The notes under the pieces are model-generated. The model searched no databases, was not told where the DNA came from, and saw nothing but the letters and a program-made list of their open reading frames with translations. Position numbers and translations under genes: made by a program. A stretch of 64,000 nucleotides of DNA, taken from the NCBI GenBank assembly GCA_024760905.1, contig CM045731.1, positions 49,584,501 through 49,648,500 on the forward strand, written 5' to 3'. The stretch's first letter is position 1; each line of letters opens with the position of its first letter. Origin of the DNA: Plotosus lineatus. Lineage: Eukaryota > Chordata > Actinopteri > Siluriformes > Plotosidae. Shown one piece after another: positions 20,901 to 32,600 of the stretch.

Positions 20901-21938
20901 CCTGTCTTTTCCCCAGGGCCACTGTTTCTAAACCATACAACATTGCTGGCCTAAACACCGTCTTGTACACTTTTCCTTTCATTCTTGCCAATACCCTCCT
21001 ATCACACATCACACAGGACACTTTTCTCCAACCATTCCAACCTGCCTGCACACGCTTCTTCACCTCTTTTCCCCACTCTCCACTGCTCTGGATTGTTAGC
21101 CTAAGTACTTAAAATCCTCCACCTTCCTTATCTCTGCTCCCTGTAACCTCACCGTTCCTCTTGGGTCCTTGTCATTCATACACATGTATTCTGTCTTACT
21201 TAGGCTAACCTTCATTCCCCTCCTTTCCAGGGCATACCTCCACCTCTCTAGATTTTCCTGCACTTGTTCTCTGCTCTCACTACAAATCACAATGTCATCT
21301 GCAAACATCATAGTCCATAACAACATTGAACATCACGCCTTCAATTTCTAACTTGAGACTCATCACTCTGTCTGACACTCTTTTCACTTCTAGAACATTC
21401 CTGACCAACTCTTCTTTCAAGATGACTCCTACTCCATTTCTCTTCCCATCCACACCATCATAAAACAGCTTAAACCCTGCTCCTAAGCCTCTAGCCTTGC
21501 TACCTTGACACCTGGTCTCCTGAACACACAGTATGTCCACCTTCCTCCTCTGCATCATGTCAGCCAGCTGTCGACCTTTTCCTCTCATAGTTCCAACATT
21601 CAAAGTCCCTACTCTCAGTCCTAGACTCGTGCCATTCCTCTTCTTTCTCTGCCTACGGACACACCTCCTGCCTCTCCTTCTTTGACCTCTACTTCTTCGA
21701 TTAACAGTAGTCCAATTTCCACCAGCACCCTGTTGGTTGACAGCACTGATGGCGGTCATTGTTAACCCGGGCCTCGACCGATCCGGTATGAAATTTGTCT
21801 TGACGGTTCACATTCTGTATTTTGGCAAAAGTTTTACACTGGATGCCCTTCCTGTCACCACCCTCTGTATTTATTCTGGCTTGGGACCGACGTGAGGACG
21901 GAAACTTGTTTGTGCCCATCCTCACGGCTGCATTAGGG
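17992..21938 (-). mobile_element. RTE-like LINE, near full length, minus strand, with nested copy
   Basis: Same family as 9146-12312. The 3' end is at about 17992 (TTC-rich, then 'gggtcgccacagtgaatcg') and the 5' end at about 21938 (complement of the atgcagcc start). Removing the inserted copy (20534-21319) and one duplication leaves about 3.1 kb, close to the length of the complete element. Minus-strand frames include the C-terminus (18025-18315), RT (18664-19863, with MMFADDIVI) and endonuclease (20146-20568 and 21295-21759), with several frameshifts. Confidence 0.8.
20534..21319 (-). mobile_element. 5'-truncated RTE-like LINE nested in an older copy
   Basis: A 786-bp 3' fragment from the RT FADD region to the 3' end, in the same orientation as its host. 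The host motif acaacattgaacatc occurs on both sides, at 20519-20533 and 21320-21334, as an exact 15-bp duplication. In an undisturbed copy that motif is single and continuous, so this is a clear target-site duplication. Confidence 0.85.
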
Positions 21939-21999
21939 GGATATTGCAATTTAGCCAACTAACTAATATACAGTGTATCATCATTCATTCATTCATTCA

Positions 22000-22195
22000 T
22001 TTTTATAATCATAATCAAGGTTGTGCAGAGGCTGGCCCCTGTCTCAGTTAACTCTAGGGGAAAGCAGAATACTGTACATCCTTAAAAGCTTGATAGGCCA
22101 TCGCAGGGCATAAGCAGGCTGACGGCTATGCAGCCTCCTCTTGACGAAAGTTAGAAATGGTTATTTTTACATCCCTCTCACCATCGACAGTGAAT
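22000..22195 (-). repeat. chimeric SINE tail and body fragment, reverse
   Basis: Begins after (ATTC)n at about 21981-22001. Shows 'taggccatcgcagggcataa', 'gcagcctcctcttgacgaaag' and 'catcgacagtgaatg'. The head is missing. Confidence 0.6.
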
Positions 22196-22199
22196 GTGA

Positions 22200-22701
22200 G
22201 GCGTTTGTCGCAAGTGACACACGGAGCTTGTGAGTTGAAGCGCGACTTATCCGGAGTTCCGATCTTTCAAGTGAGAAGTATTCAACGTGCACTTGCTCAC
22301 AAACGTCTCATATTCAAAGGGGAAGGACTTAAGCAGCGCACTTTAATTGAGGTGAGCGTGCCGTTTGTGTTAATAGGGAGTAGATGAGAGGACTTAATTC
22401 AGATCTGAACTGCATTCAGCTTGAGCAGCTCAGCCACGCCCCTCAGCCGGAGTGGGGAGAAAACAGACACACTCAAACATTCTAAACATGAACTTAGGTA
22501 CTGTACTGGAATAATAATTGAAAATGACTTTAATATTAAAGTGCTTTCCAACAGTTCAGATGATTATTCCTCTTCAGGAACTTCAGAGGAAACTGTCGTT
22601 TCTTCAGGAGAAAGTCTTACTTCTTCAGAAGAGACATCCAATGTCATTACCTTTTTCTGGTGCTTAGCCAGTGTTTGAGTGGCATCATAGAGCTTAACTT
22701 G

Positions 22702-22705
<4 letters not shown>
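22200..22705. other. unique sequence with serine/glutamate-rich open frames
   Basis: Plus-strand frames at 22157-22387 and 22421-22678 are non-repetitive. The second includes an acidic serine-rich run (SSDDYSSSGTSEETVVSSGE), caused by a TTCTTCAGA-like periodicity at 22565-22640. No domain or splice structure is convincing. Then (TA)n at 22706-22731. Confidence 0.3.
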
Positions 22706-22732
<27 letters not shown>

Positions 22733-22735
<3 letters not shown>

Positions 22736-23090
22736 GGGCAGTGGTGGTCTAGTGGTATAAGGCACTGGATCGCTAATCCAAAGGTTGGGGGTTCGAGTCC
22801 CACTCTCCACAAGGTTGTCACTGTCCCCCCCAGTGCAGGTAACTGGGTTATCAAAGGCCGGCCATGTCTCTCACTGTCTATGGTGTGAGGCATGTAAAAG
22901 AACCATTGCTGACTTTCAACAAGAGTAGGCTGCAAAGTCGTCGGTGTGTTTCCGCCCTGCGATGGCCTGGCGAGCTATCCAGGGTGTACTCTGCCCTCCC
23001 CCTGAGTTGGCTGGGATGGGCACCAGCCTCCCCGCGACCCTAATTAGGATGAAGCGGTTACAGAAAATGAAATGAAAAAAAAAAAAGAAA
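22733..23090 (+). repeat. chimeric SINE, full length, forward
   Basis: Complete forward copy: 'ggggcagtggtggtctagtgg', 'gggggttcgagtcccac', body 'aactgggttatcaaaggccg', then the L2-type tail 'ccctgcgatggcctggcgag' and 'gcgaccctaattaggatgaa'. This is the clearest copy showing the tail exchange. Confidence 0.8.
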
Positions 23091-23099
23091 TATATATCT

Positions 23100-24080
23100 A
23101 ATATATATACCAGACAGCTGTCTGCCAAAACAGAGCTGAGTCAGGGCCCAAAAGACGGATTGGAGTGTGCCTCACTCAGCCTGGTGAAGCAAGCTCACTA
23201 CGGGCACATTTGCAGTAGAGAAACAATGCAGTGCTAAAGTAACAAGGAAACATGCCATGTGAAAAGTGCCAGCTACCTCCGCTTTCACTGCAGCACTGAC
23301 ATACACATGTTTCCCACACGTAGGGGAACCTTTTGGACATGGATCAGCCTAATCAATCACAGATATTCCACATGATTTGGAGTCATGATCTTCTTAATTT
23401 CCGAAGGACGAACATCACATAATGATCACACTGGATCGGCGTGATCTGACTGGTCAGCTATCTGGGGTATAGAAGATATTATCCACACGGGATAATGGCT
23501 GAGTCAAAATGACGGACAGACCTAGGACTGTCACAGTCACATCAAGCAGGCAGTGGTACCACTGTTACGATTTTAAAAAGGAAAAAGAAAGCAGAAACGT
23601 CTGGTTTTAGTTTGCTTTTTCTGTGTTTCTGTTGATTATATACTAAAATTCTGACTAAATTTAAAAACACAGCGTTACACCCAGTTTTCTTACATTCCCG
23701 TGTAGTAATAGTACTGAATGATGAGTATAAATGCCTGGATAGATGATTTTACTGTAATAAAATGTGATTCAGTCAAGTCTTAGGTATCATTGCAACACTG
23801 AGTACTACCAGACTCACAGCTTGAGCACTGCTGCATCCTTTGGGTGAAACTATCATCCTCATTATGGTTTGTGTTTTGGTTAAATAATTCGCTGTGCCAG
23901 TTCTGGCAGTGTACATGTGTATTGTTCATTGTGAACACAGACTCCTGCTTCTCATGTAATATGTCTGAAAGAAGTTTCCACAGATTGTCACAGATTTTCC
24001 ATAAGATGTTCCCGGTTGGAAAGGAAAAGGTCCATACTAGAATAGTGAGGGGTTTTTTTCTTTCTTGAACTTAATAAGAC
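23100..24080. other. no recognisable feature
   Basis: Unique sequence; only short frames without domains. Nothing supports a gene. Confidence 0.4.
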
Positions 24081-24084
24081 TCAT

Positions 24085-24620
24085 TACTCTCTCAGTCACT
24101 CATTTGCCAGACTACTTAATCCCATAAGAGATGGTTATCTCAGCCGACTCTGGGTGAAGGTTTTCCAGACAATCGCAGGGCAACATACACACAACCATTC
24201 ACATGCACTCACACCTCAGATCAATCTGAATCAGCAAATTAGCCTAATCTGCATGTCTCTGGACATTCGGAGAAAGCACGAGGACAACATGCAAACTCCA
24301 CACAGATACCTCCGCACCAAGCCTGAGATTCAAACCCAGGACCTTTTATGCAGTGAGACAGACCTGCTCATTTTACTTACTCATTTGTTAAACTGCTTAA
24401 TCCTAGTAGGATCACAGGAGGGCTGGTGCCTGGCTTAGCCAACACTATGCAAAGGCAGGGAACATTCTGAATGACTCACCAAACCATTGCCGGGCCAACT
24501 CACACACAACCACTTACACTCACACCTATTGGCAATTTAGCCTAATGTGCACGTTTTTGGACTGTCGGAGGAAACTGGTGTACCCAGATGAAACCCACAC
24601 AAGCATGGAAAAACATGCAA
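24085..24620 (-). repeat. two L2-tail tRNA SINEs, both reverse
   Basis: First copy about 24085-24365 (tail to head, ending 'cccaggaccttttatgcag'). Second copy about 24375-24620 starts again with 'ttaatcctagtaggatcaca' and stops before its head. Tandem arrangement of independent insertions. Confidence 0.65.
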
Positions 24621-24624
24621 ATGT

Positions 24625-25335
24625 TTTTGTTGTTGTTCAATGGTGATGTCTGTTTGTCTAGAAAAAAGTAAAACATGAATCTTGTTACTATAGTAACACT
24701 TGAGGGCACATCAGCAGAAACTACACAGTGTGAGAGTGTATGTAATAAATGCAGTAATAACATATGCCATGGAGGAATCCTCGGTGTTAGTAGTGGGGTG
24801 TGTATTTTATTTTAAAAATTTCCTCATGCCTCTTCAGTGATTTCATACGTCAGGAACACATTCCGAACTTTATTTAGCCATGTAGGAAAAATCAGTGGTT
24901 ATTAACATATTAAAAGACTTTAATACATAAAACATGTTTGTAATATATTAGATATAGTACACTGATATTTGAAGGTCCAACAGCTTATTGCAGGGCTATA
25001 ATGCTCTCAGTGTCCCTGTCCAGTCACTTGGACTAGACCTGTGCAAGTGCCTTGGCAATACAAGCAGTCTAGGTTGAGATGTGTTGCACATGGCATGACT
25101 ACTTCAAGTCTTCCTGGAATCCTGAACATCTGGTGCACTGGCTTTTGTCTGATAAATGTTTTTGCTCTCTTTTTACCCCCACCATGGGTTTATTTTACTG
25201 CTTTCTCTTGTTATTGCAGCACTGAGAGCAAATCCTCTTTGCAGAATTAAAGCTTTATATCAAGGGCAAGTGTCAATACAGGGATGTAGGGATATAACAC
25301 ATGGCGGTGGGGGTCGGGTGGTGGGCTGGAGCTGC
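24625..25335. other. no recognisable feature
   Basis: AT-rich unique DNA with no supported exon. Confidence 0.4.
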
Positions 25336-25339
25336 AAAA

Positions 25340-25660
25340 AACGTAGTAAAGGCAGTGATGTAGTGGTTGGCATGTTTGCCTAAGGTCCAATTTTCTAGTA
25401 TTAGGCTTAGTGGGGACTTTTCTGTGGGCATGTTCTCTGTGTGCTTGTGTGGGTTTCCTTTGGTTACTCCAGTTTCCTCCAACAATCCAAAGACATGCAC
25501 ATATTACTGTTACAAATTGCTACTAGGTGTAGGTGTGATAATTTGTCAGGCTGTTCAGGGTGTACCATGTACCACGACACCCAGTGTAGGTTGATATAGG
25601 CTCCAGCCCTGCGACCAGAGTAGAATTGAGTATTTCAGCAAATGAGTGAGTGAATGAATA
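25340..25660 (+). repeat. L2-tail tRNA SINE, forward
   Basis: Head 'ggcagtgatgtagtggttgg', body 'tgggtttcctttggttactc' and 'atccaaagacatgcacat', tail 'tgttcagggtgtaccatg', then (GAAT)n-like end. Confidence 0.7.
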
Positions 25661-26029
25661 CAATGCTATTTTTTCACAATAGGTCATGCTATAGATTTCC
25701 AAAATACGATCAGAGCTATACATGAGGACCTCAGATAAATGTACAGTATATACATGGAATGCAATTAGCTTATTTGTAAGTGCTGCTTTTCTCGAACTTG
25801 AATATATATGAATATGGTTCTTCAGACCCACCTCCCCCTCCCCGCTCCTCAATCCCCAGGTGAAACTTCTCATTCCTATTGATTATTTCTGTTTAGAAGA
25901 CAAGGACCATTTGTAGTTTTTGGCCAAGGGACGGCGGGAAAACTGGCACTGAAGCCAAAAGTGTGTGCTGAAATAGTAAAATGTCTCATCAGTGTGTTTC
26001 ATGGACTCAGGGACCATCCCTGTGGGGGC

Positions 26030-26256
26030 TAAAGAAGCTCAGAGCTTCTGCCCTTTGACGTCAGATGGCAGCAGCCACTGCACGTCCTGTTAAGTACTGT
26101 CAAATGGTGGTGTTTGCAAAGGCTGGCGTTTAAGTGCAGATCCTTGCTCACTTCAAGGCTCAACTGCACCAAAGTGCTGGAATCCTGATGAATGATATGC
26201 AGAGAGAGGAGATCTCACACTTCCACCAGTGCGACTGAAGATCTTAATTACTTAAG
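26030..26256 (+). promoter_or_regulatory. r3hdml: possible r3hdml promoter and non-coding first exon
   Basis: Non-repetitive, GC-richer stretch upstream of the r3hdml start codon. It contains a perfect palindromic CRE-like tgacgtca (26056-26063) and ends at a splice-donor-like cttaag followed by GTAAAA (donor from 26257). A matching acceptor (ctttgcaatggcag, ending at 27289) lies 36 bp before the start codon. There is no obvious TATA box. Position, donor and acceptor fit a 5' untranslated exon, but this is inference. Confidence 0.3.
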
Positions 26257-26644
26257 GTAAAATAAAAGCTGGTGCTGATATTCTCAATGTTTAAAGATGA
26301 TGACTATATTGCTGTTCATTTAGTTTTTCCTTTTATTTGTCTAATATGTCAGGTCTATAAAGGACTTGTTTTTTTATGTATATATGTGAGTGTGTGTATT
26401 TTACACTTGCATGTATCTGGGTGCTGTACTACTGTAATAAGTTGGCGTACAAGTCTACTAATCACAGAATACAGTATTATTTACATTATTTATGAGATAT
26501 TTGTTTGTATCTGCATCAGCATCCTTTCATCTTAATTAAAATTCAGGTTTAATGCATTAGTTTTAATTTGTAGTTTGCTATTATTATTGTTGTTATTATG
26601 GTTATTTATTTACTTACTAAATAAGTAAAAACATAAATAAAAAT

Positions 26645-26770
26645 GGTGGCATGGCAACTGGTTCAAGTCTCAGGCTCTGTGAGGGCATTTCTGTGTAGAG
26701 TTTCTATGGGTTTTCTTCAGGTACACCGGTTTCCTCCTGCATTCCAAAGATGTGCACATTCTTCAGTCAG
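26645..26770 (+). repeat. L2-tail SINE, head and body fragment, forward
   Basis: Contains 'ggtggcatggcaactggttc', 'tctgtgtagagtttctatgg' and 'tccaaagatgtgcacatt', then stops where a reverse copy begins. Confidence 0.6.
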
Positions 26771-26771
26771 T

Positions 26772-26891
26772 CACTCATTTGCTGAACAGCTTAATCCTAA
26801 AAAAAGGTCACAGGAAGGCTGATGCCTATCTCAGTTGACACTAGGCAAAGTCTACATAGACCCTGAACAGCTCACCAGACCAGCATATGGC

Positions 26892-26980
<89 letters not shown>

Positions 26981-27180
26981 CCATACACACACACTCAAAC
27001 CTAGGTGCAATTTGGAACACCCAATTAGCCCAATATGCATGTCTTTGGACTATGGGAGGAAACTGACACACCCGGAGGAAACCCATACAAGCAATTAAAT
27101 GCTATCCCCACACAAAAGCCCTGGACTTGTACCTAGTACCTTCTTGCTGTGATGCGGTCGCACTAACCGCCATGCATTAA
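26772..27180 (-). repeat. L2-tail SINE with (AC)n expansion, reverse
   Basis: Complete reverse copy from 'cttaatcctaaaaaaaggtc' to the head ('cgcactaaccgcc'), interrupted by about 90 bp of (AC)n at 26887-26977. The repeat lies where the consensus has 'acacacacaacc'. Confidence 0.75.
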
Positions 27181-27325
27181 CCACCTAACATTCATGCATG
27201 ACTGTAAGTGGTTTTATGTGTTGCCCGGTAATGGCCCGGTGAGCTGTTCAGGGTGTTCCCTACCTGAACCCTTTCCTTTGCAATGGCAGGAATTTATTCC
27301 AGAAAGTCCTTCTAAACGCAACAGT

Positions 27326-27598
27326 ATGAATGTGTGCTGCAGTCACTTTGTCTTGGTTGCCATCTTGTGGATGATGCAGTGCACCAGAGCAGCAGTGGCT
27401 CTGAACTACACTACAGCGATCTTGACCCCTAATGTGGCTGATTTGATGGTTGAACTGAGTTGGAAGAACAGCAGCGATGATGTGCCTCACAGCCGGAGGA
27501 AGCGCTACATTTCTTCCAGTGATATGATAGTGTTACTGGACTACCACAACCATGTCCGATCGCAGGTCTTCCCACCTGCTGCAAATATGGAGTACATG
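27326..27598 (+). CDS. r3hdml: r3hdml coding exon 1
   Basis: 91 codons from ATG (A at -3) to MEYM, then donor GTAGTG. Encodes the signal peptide, propeptide with RRKR and the start of the CAP domain. The frame is open upstream, but that part reads through SINE sequence, so the ATG at 27326 is preferred. A likely acceptor at 27288-27289 puts 36 nt of 5' UTR in this exon. Intron 1 is only 109 bp. Confidence 0.88.
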
Positions 27599-29610
27599 GT
27601 AGTGCACCTCTTTCTTGTCCGGTCAGAAATACTTGATAAATGGTTGACTACATTGCCGATGTTGATTGAAAAATAAATAGATCTTCTTATTGTTCTCTGT
27701 TTGCAAGGTGTGGGATGAGAGGCTTGCGAAATCAGCTGAGTCCTGGGCCTCACAGTGTATATGGGATCACGGTCCACCACAGGTCATGAGATACGTCGGC
27801 CAGAACCTGTCAATCACCACAGCAAGGTATATAAATCTTGTTTGGTAAAATTATGTTTTGACACTTACCCTCATAAGCTCTTGTATTATCCTTTCAGTGT
27901 CCTGTTGTAGAAGTTAGCACATCTGTCTCATAGCAAGAAGGTCCTAGGTTCTATTCCGGGTATTCCGGTATCCCTTTACAGTCCAATGACATGATTTGTA
28001 ACAACCAGTCTACCTAATGTGTATGTCTTTGTACTGTGGGAGGAAACAGGATTACCTGGACAAAACACATGCAAGCACTGTCAGAACGTGCAAACTCCAC
28101 ACAGAAATGCCTTCGCTGAGCTTGGGACACCAACCTAGGACCTTCTGGCTGTGAGTGGCACAAATGATCAATTTGTGGATCCAGGAATTTTTTGTAGATT
28201 CTTTAACATTGTGAGATCATTCGTAAGTGTGGTATTACAACAGGTCTAAGAGGGGGTGCTGTGAAAGTTCTGTTGATTTTTCCAACTTGGCAGAGGTTTG
28301 CACTCTGCAAGTTTCACATGAAATTGATGTTTTGCTAAAATAATGATATCTATTGATAATGAACCTGGAATTTCAAAGATCTTAGACCAAAATCAAATAA
28401 GCAATTTTTTTTTCCAAAAGTGAAAACTGAATAAGTTATGTGGTCAATGTTTATTTTCCTGTAGGTATAGTTCAATCGTTGATCTGGTGAAATCATGGCA
28501 TGATGAGAAATATTCCTTTTCCTACCCCAACGGATGTGCCGGATCTGTTTGCACCCATTATACACAGGTATGGATCTTAAAATAACAGTCAGCTCATAAA
28601 ATCATAAAACTCAAAACAATTTAAAAACAGTTCTCTACAGCATGTAGCGAGAGCACGTCTTTCTCCTCAGGCTGGTTTCTCATCTCATAGAATACAGTAG
28701 TACCTCACTTTACGAAAGTCTCACCAAACAAAAAATTCAGGTTACGAAACACATTTTCCTAAAATTTTTGTCTCTGGATATAAAACAAGTTCACGTTACG
28801 AAAGCGCCATCTTAAATTTTCAAATGCGCCATTCAAACATTCAAGCGCGCTATTCAAACATTAAAATGCTCCATTAAAACATTCAAACAATGCACGAGCT
28901 GCTCTCCCATCAATGATGTTCAAACATCCCACCTTGCTGGCCTCCCATTGGCTAGGACGCATGACGCAGCTACCTCCCATTGCCTATCTCCCAACATCCC
29001 ACCCCCCCTAGTCTCCCATTGGCTAGAAGGGATGACGCAGCTTCCTCGCATTGGCTATTATGGAGCTGCATCTACCATGATGCTTTTCAGGGCAGTGGTG
29101 GTCTAGTGGTTAGGGCGCAGGATCGCTGATCCTAAGGTTGGGGGTTCGAGTCCCCACAAGGTTGTCACTGCCCCATCCCCCCCCCCCCCCCCGTGCAGCT
29201 AACTGGGTTATCAAAGGCGGGCCATGTCTCTCACTGTCTATGGTGAGAGGCATGTAAAAGAACCATTGCTGACTGTCGTAAAGAGTAGGCTGCAAAGCCG
29301 TCAGCGTGTTTCTGTCCCTTGCTAAAATGGTTGTGACAGGAAGGGCATCCAACGTAAAAACCTATGCCAAATCAAATGTGCGAATCAGATGATTCGCTAT
29401 GGTGACTCCCAAGAAAGGGAAAAAGCCGAAGGAAAAGAAGATCTACCATGACGCTTTTCATGTAAAGGACAGAGTTACTGTTGTTTCATGCCTTATTTCA
29501 TGACTCAGGCTTTTAAACTTCCATAAACATTTGTAAGATTATAACTCTGCTAAGAAGATATGGTCAACACACGTGCACACACACGCGCATACACACACAC
29601 ACACACATAT

Positions 29611-29651
<41 letters not shown>

Positions 29652-32600
29652 ATTTCTGGTGCGAGTGAGAAGCGAGAAGAAGAAACGGGCTCTATTGATA
29701 TTGCAAAGGAATATGGCCAAACCCGTCTACGATCTGTATGATATTGAAGCAGGAGGTCTTAAAAGGTATGCTTTTATAATTTTTAAAGGGTTTATGGGTA
29801 GTATTGGGAGCCTTGGAACAAATCACGCATTTTACATGTAAAATGCGGTTCAATTCACGAAAAAAGCAGGTTACAAAAAAGGTGCTGGAACGAATTAATT
29901 TCATAAAGTGATGTACCCGTAGGCTGGTTTGACTGTGGGGGGGGGTGCACATCTCGGTTGACTGGAACTTGAGTCCCAGGAGCTATAAGCATAAACCTTA
30001 AAGGGGAAATGAAACGCTGACTAAATAAGTTGGTGGTAGCTTCCGTATACTGTAGTTTATTGAAGCGATTGTGGTTTAAATTTTATATCATAAATAAACC
30101 ATTGCACACACAATGATTTTGTTTTATGTGCTTGTCATATAAGTTATCGACCCAAAAGCTGCCATTGCTAAGTGCCCGCCTACACAATGTTACCGTGATG
30201 TCACTGGGTTGGTACAAAGTACCACATAAAATATAGTGCATGCATATCACAGCATATTATATAATATAAACAACATGGAATCTCATGCCAACAACACGCC
30301 CAGTTTTTCAGCAGAACACGATTCATCTATTACTCTCAGAAGATGAATCAAATATTATAGTTCAACCAAAAACATTCTCAAATATATTTCAAATTACATC
30401 TAAAAGTACATGTGCTAAATAAATTTACAAATTGAGCTAAAGTTATTTATCTATTCCAAGGCACAAACAAATATTAATACATATTTACAGCACAAAAACA
30501 TACTATTAATTTTATAAAAGTACTGACCATTAGGCTGCAGATCCAGGCTGCATGGCTTATGATTATTTTAGCCATTCATTCTCTGTGTGTCAATGTTTGT
30601 GTTCATACATGTGCAGAAACCGGAAGCGGTACTAAAAAACTGTGCTATATTCTCACACTCGCACTTTGTTTGAGTGACAGTTTTCAGCTATTATTGCTTC
30701 CTGATAATATTATGTTTGTTAATTGGTCAGCTCGGGCTTGCACATGCGCAGTGCCCGTTACACGTTAACTTCGGGTTTACTTCTTTGACTCTAGTCAAGC
30801 GGAGCTTGTCTCCGACTTTCTCTTCAATTACAGTCATTAAGTTTAGTTATAAGATTGTGAATACACATAATTTCTTGTCCAGCAGAACTCAACTCCTGCT
30901 TGTGAGGGGGGTGGAGGGTGGGTGGCAACTGCACCCTGTGCACCCCCCCCAGCCTACGCCCTTGGTACCACTGTATCGTGTCCTGCTACATTGTGCAATT
31001 ACGTATATTATAGCAATTAACATGATATGAAGCACAAGCAATTTCATTTAGAAAAAACATGTTTCTGATTTAGTGTTTTAAATGACATATTCTTTATTAA
31101 TTCGTCTACAGTTACCACATTTATGCTCTTTTTCACACCTCAGGGAAAATTAGAGCCAAGGTACTTGTAGTACGTGTGAGTAAACTAGAGAACCTAGAAG
31201 AAATCCCTATACTGTAGACATGGGAGCACATGCAACCTCTGTGCTTTACTTATGCTTGTATTATTATTAATTCTTTGATTCATTTTTCCAATTGCTTGAT
31301 CTCAGCCAATATTGAGTGAAGGTGAGGTACACACTGAAAGGCTTGCTAGACCATTGCATGGCCAATGCCCCCCCCATATACACACACACACACACACACA
31401 CACGTGCACAGGGGCAATGTGGAACAACCAGGCCGCCCAACATGCATGCTTTTGGACTGTGCGAAGAAGCCGGAGTACCAGGAAAGAACCCAGATAAACA
31501 CAGAAAGAACGCCACACAGAAACGCCCTTACCAACCCAGTACTCAAACCCAGGACCTTCTTGCTGTGAGGTGGACGCACTAACCACTACTCTACCGCAGC
31601 ACTCCAGTCTGAAATTGTCTGTCTGTCTTCCTTTCGGCTTTTTCCCTTTTACTCGGGAGTCGCCACAGCGAATCATCTGATTCGCACGTTTGATTTGGCA
31701 GAGGTTTTTATGTCAGATGCCCTTCCTGTCACAACCCTTTTTTAACAAGGGACAGAAACACGCTGACGGCTTTGCAGCCTACTCTTTACGAAAGTCAGCA
31801 ATGGTTCTTTTACATGCCTCACACCATAGACATTGAGAGACATGGCCTGCCTTTGATAACCCAGTTAGCTGCACTGGGGGGGACAGTGACAACCTTGTGG
31901 AGAGTGGGACTCGAACCCCCAACCTTTGGATCAGCGATCCAGCGCCCTATACCACTAGACCACCACGGCCCCAGCACTCCAGTCTGAAATTATTTATTGA
32001 ATATTTGTTGAAAATCGTCTTTGGATTCTGAATATCCATGAAACTACATCGAAGATGTAGTATGACTTATAAGATTGTACTTGATGTAATGAAAATACAA
32101 ATTTATCCCTACATGTGTGCTATACAGTGCTCTTAAAAATGACAACATTCACTTTTTTGGTTGTAAAAAATCCCACGGTGTTGATACACATTGAATTCCA
32201 CCCCCTTTTCTGTTCTTTCTACACATTATATTATGACTGTGAACATAGCAATAGGGTGGCATGGTGGCGTAGTGCTTAGCACATCACAGCAAGAATGTCC
32301 TGGGTTTAAGTCTCTGCCTCAGTGAGGATGTTCCTGTATGAAGTTTCCATGTTCTCCCTGTATGTGTGTGGGTTTCCTCCAGGTACTCCACTTTCCTTCG
32401 ACAGTCAAACGGCTGTACTAAATTGCCTCTTGGTGTAAATATTTGTGTGTTGATCCTGTGGTATTCTGGTGAACTGTTCATGATGTAACCCACCTTCGCT
32501 CAGTGTTGGTTCCAGCCTTGCAGTGACCGTAATACAGTGCTTCTCAATTATTTTCGGTGGCGCCCCCTCTAGCAAGAAAAAAGCATTTCATGCCGCCACC

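Larger units (their letters stand above)
28695..29919. mobile_element. pogo/Tigger-like element in r3hdml intron 3
   Basis: Bounded by TA on both sides (28693-28694 and 29920-29921), with related inverted ends: cagtagtacctcactttacg on the left and the complement of cataaagtgatgtacccg on the right. The interior has repeated 'cattcaaa' segments, a forward SINE and (AC)n. A short frame (ATG at 29713, '[15 protein letters not shown]') recalls a similar piece at 46924. Non-autonomous. Confidence 0.6.

Noticed and set aside
22157..22678. Two plus-strand frames as a small gene
   Set aside because: No splice sites or domain; the serine-rich part stems from a short DNA periodicity.
22733..22805. Possible tRNA-Glu gene
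   Set aside because: The A- and B-box-like words belong to the head of a dispersed SINE found many times in the window. The acceptor stem is not complementary and the SINE body follows.
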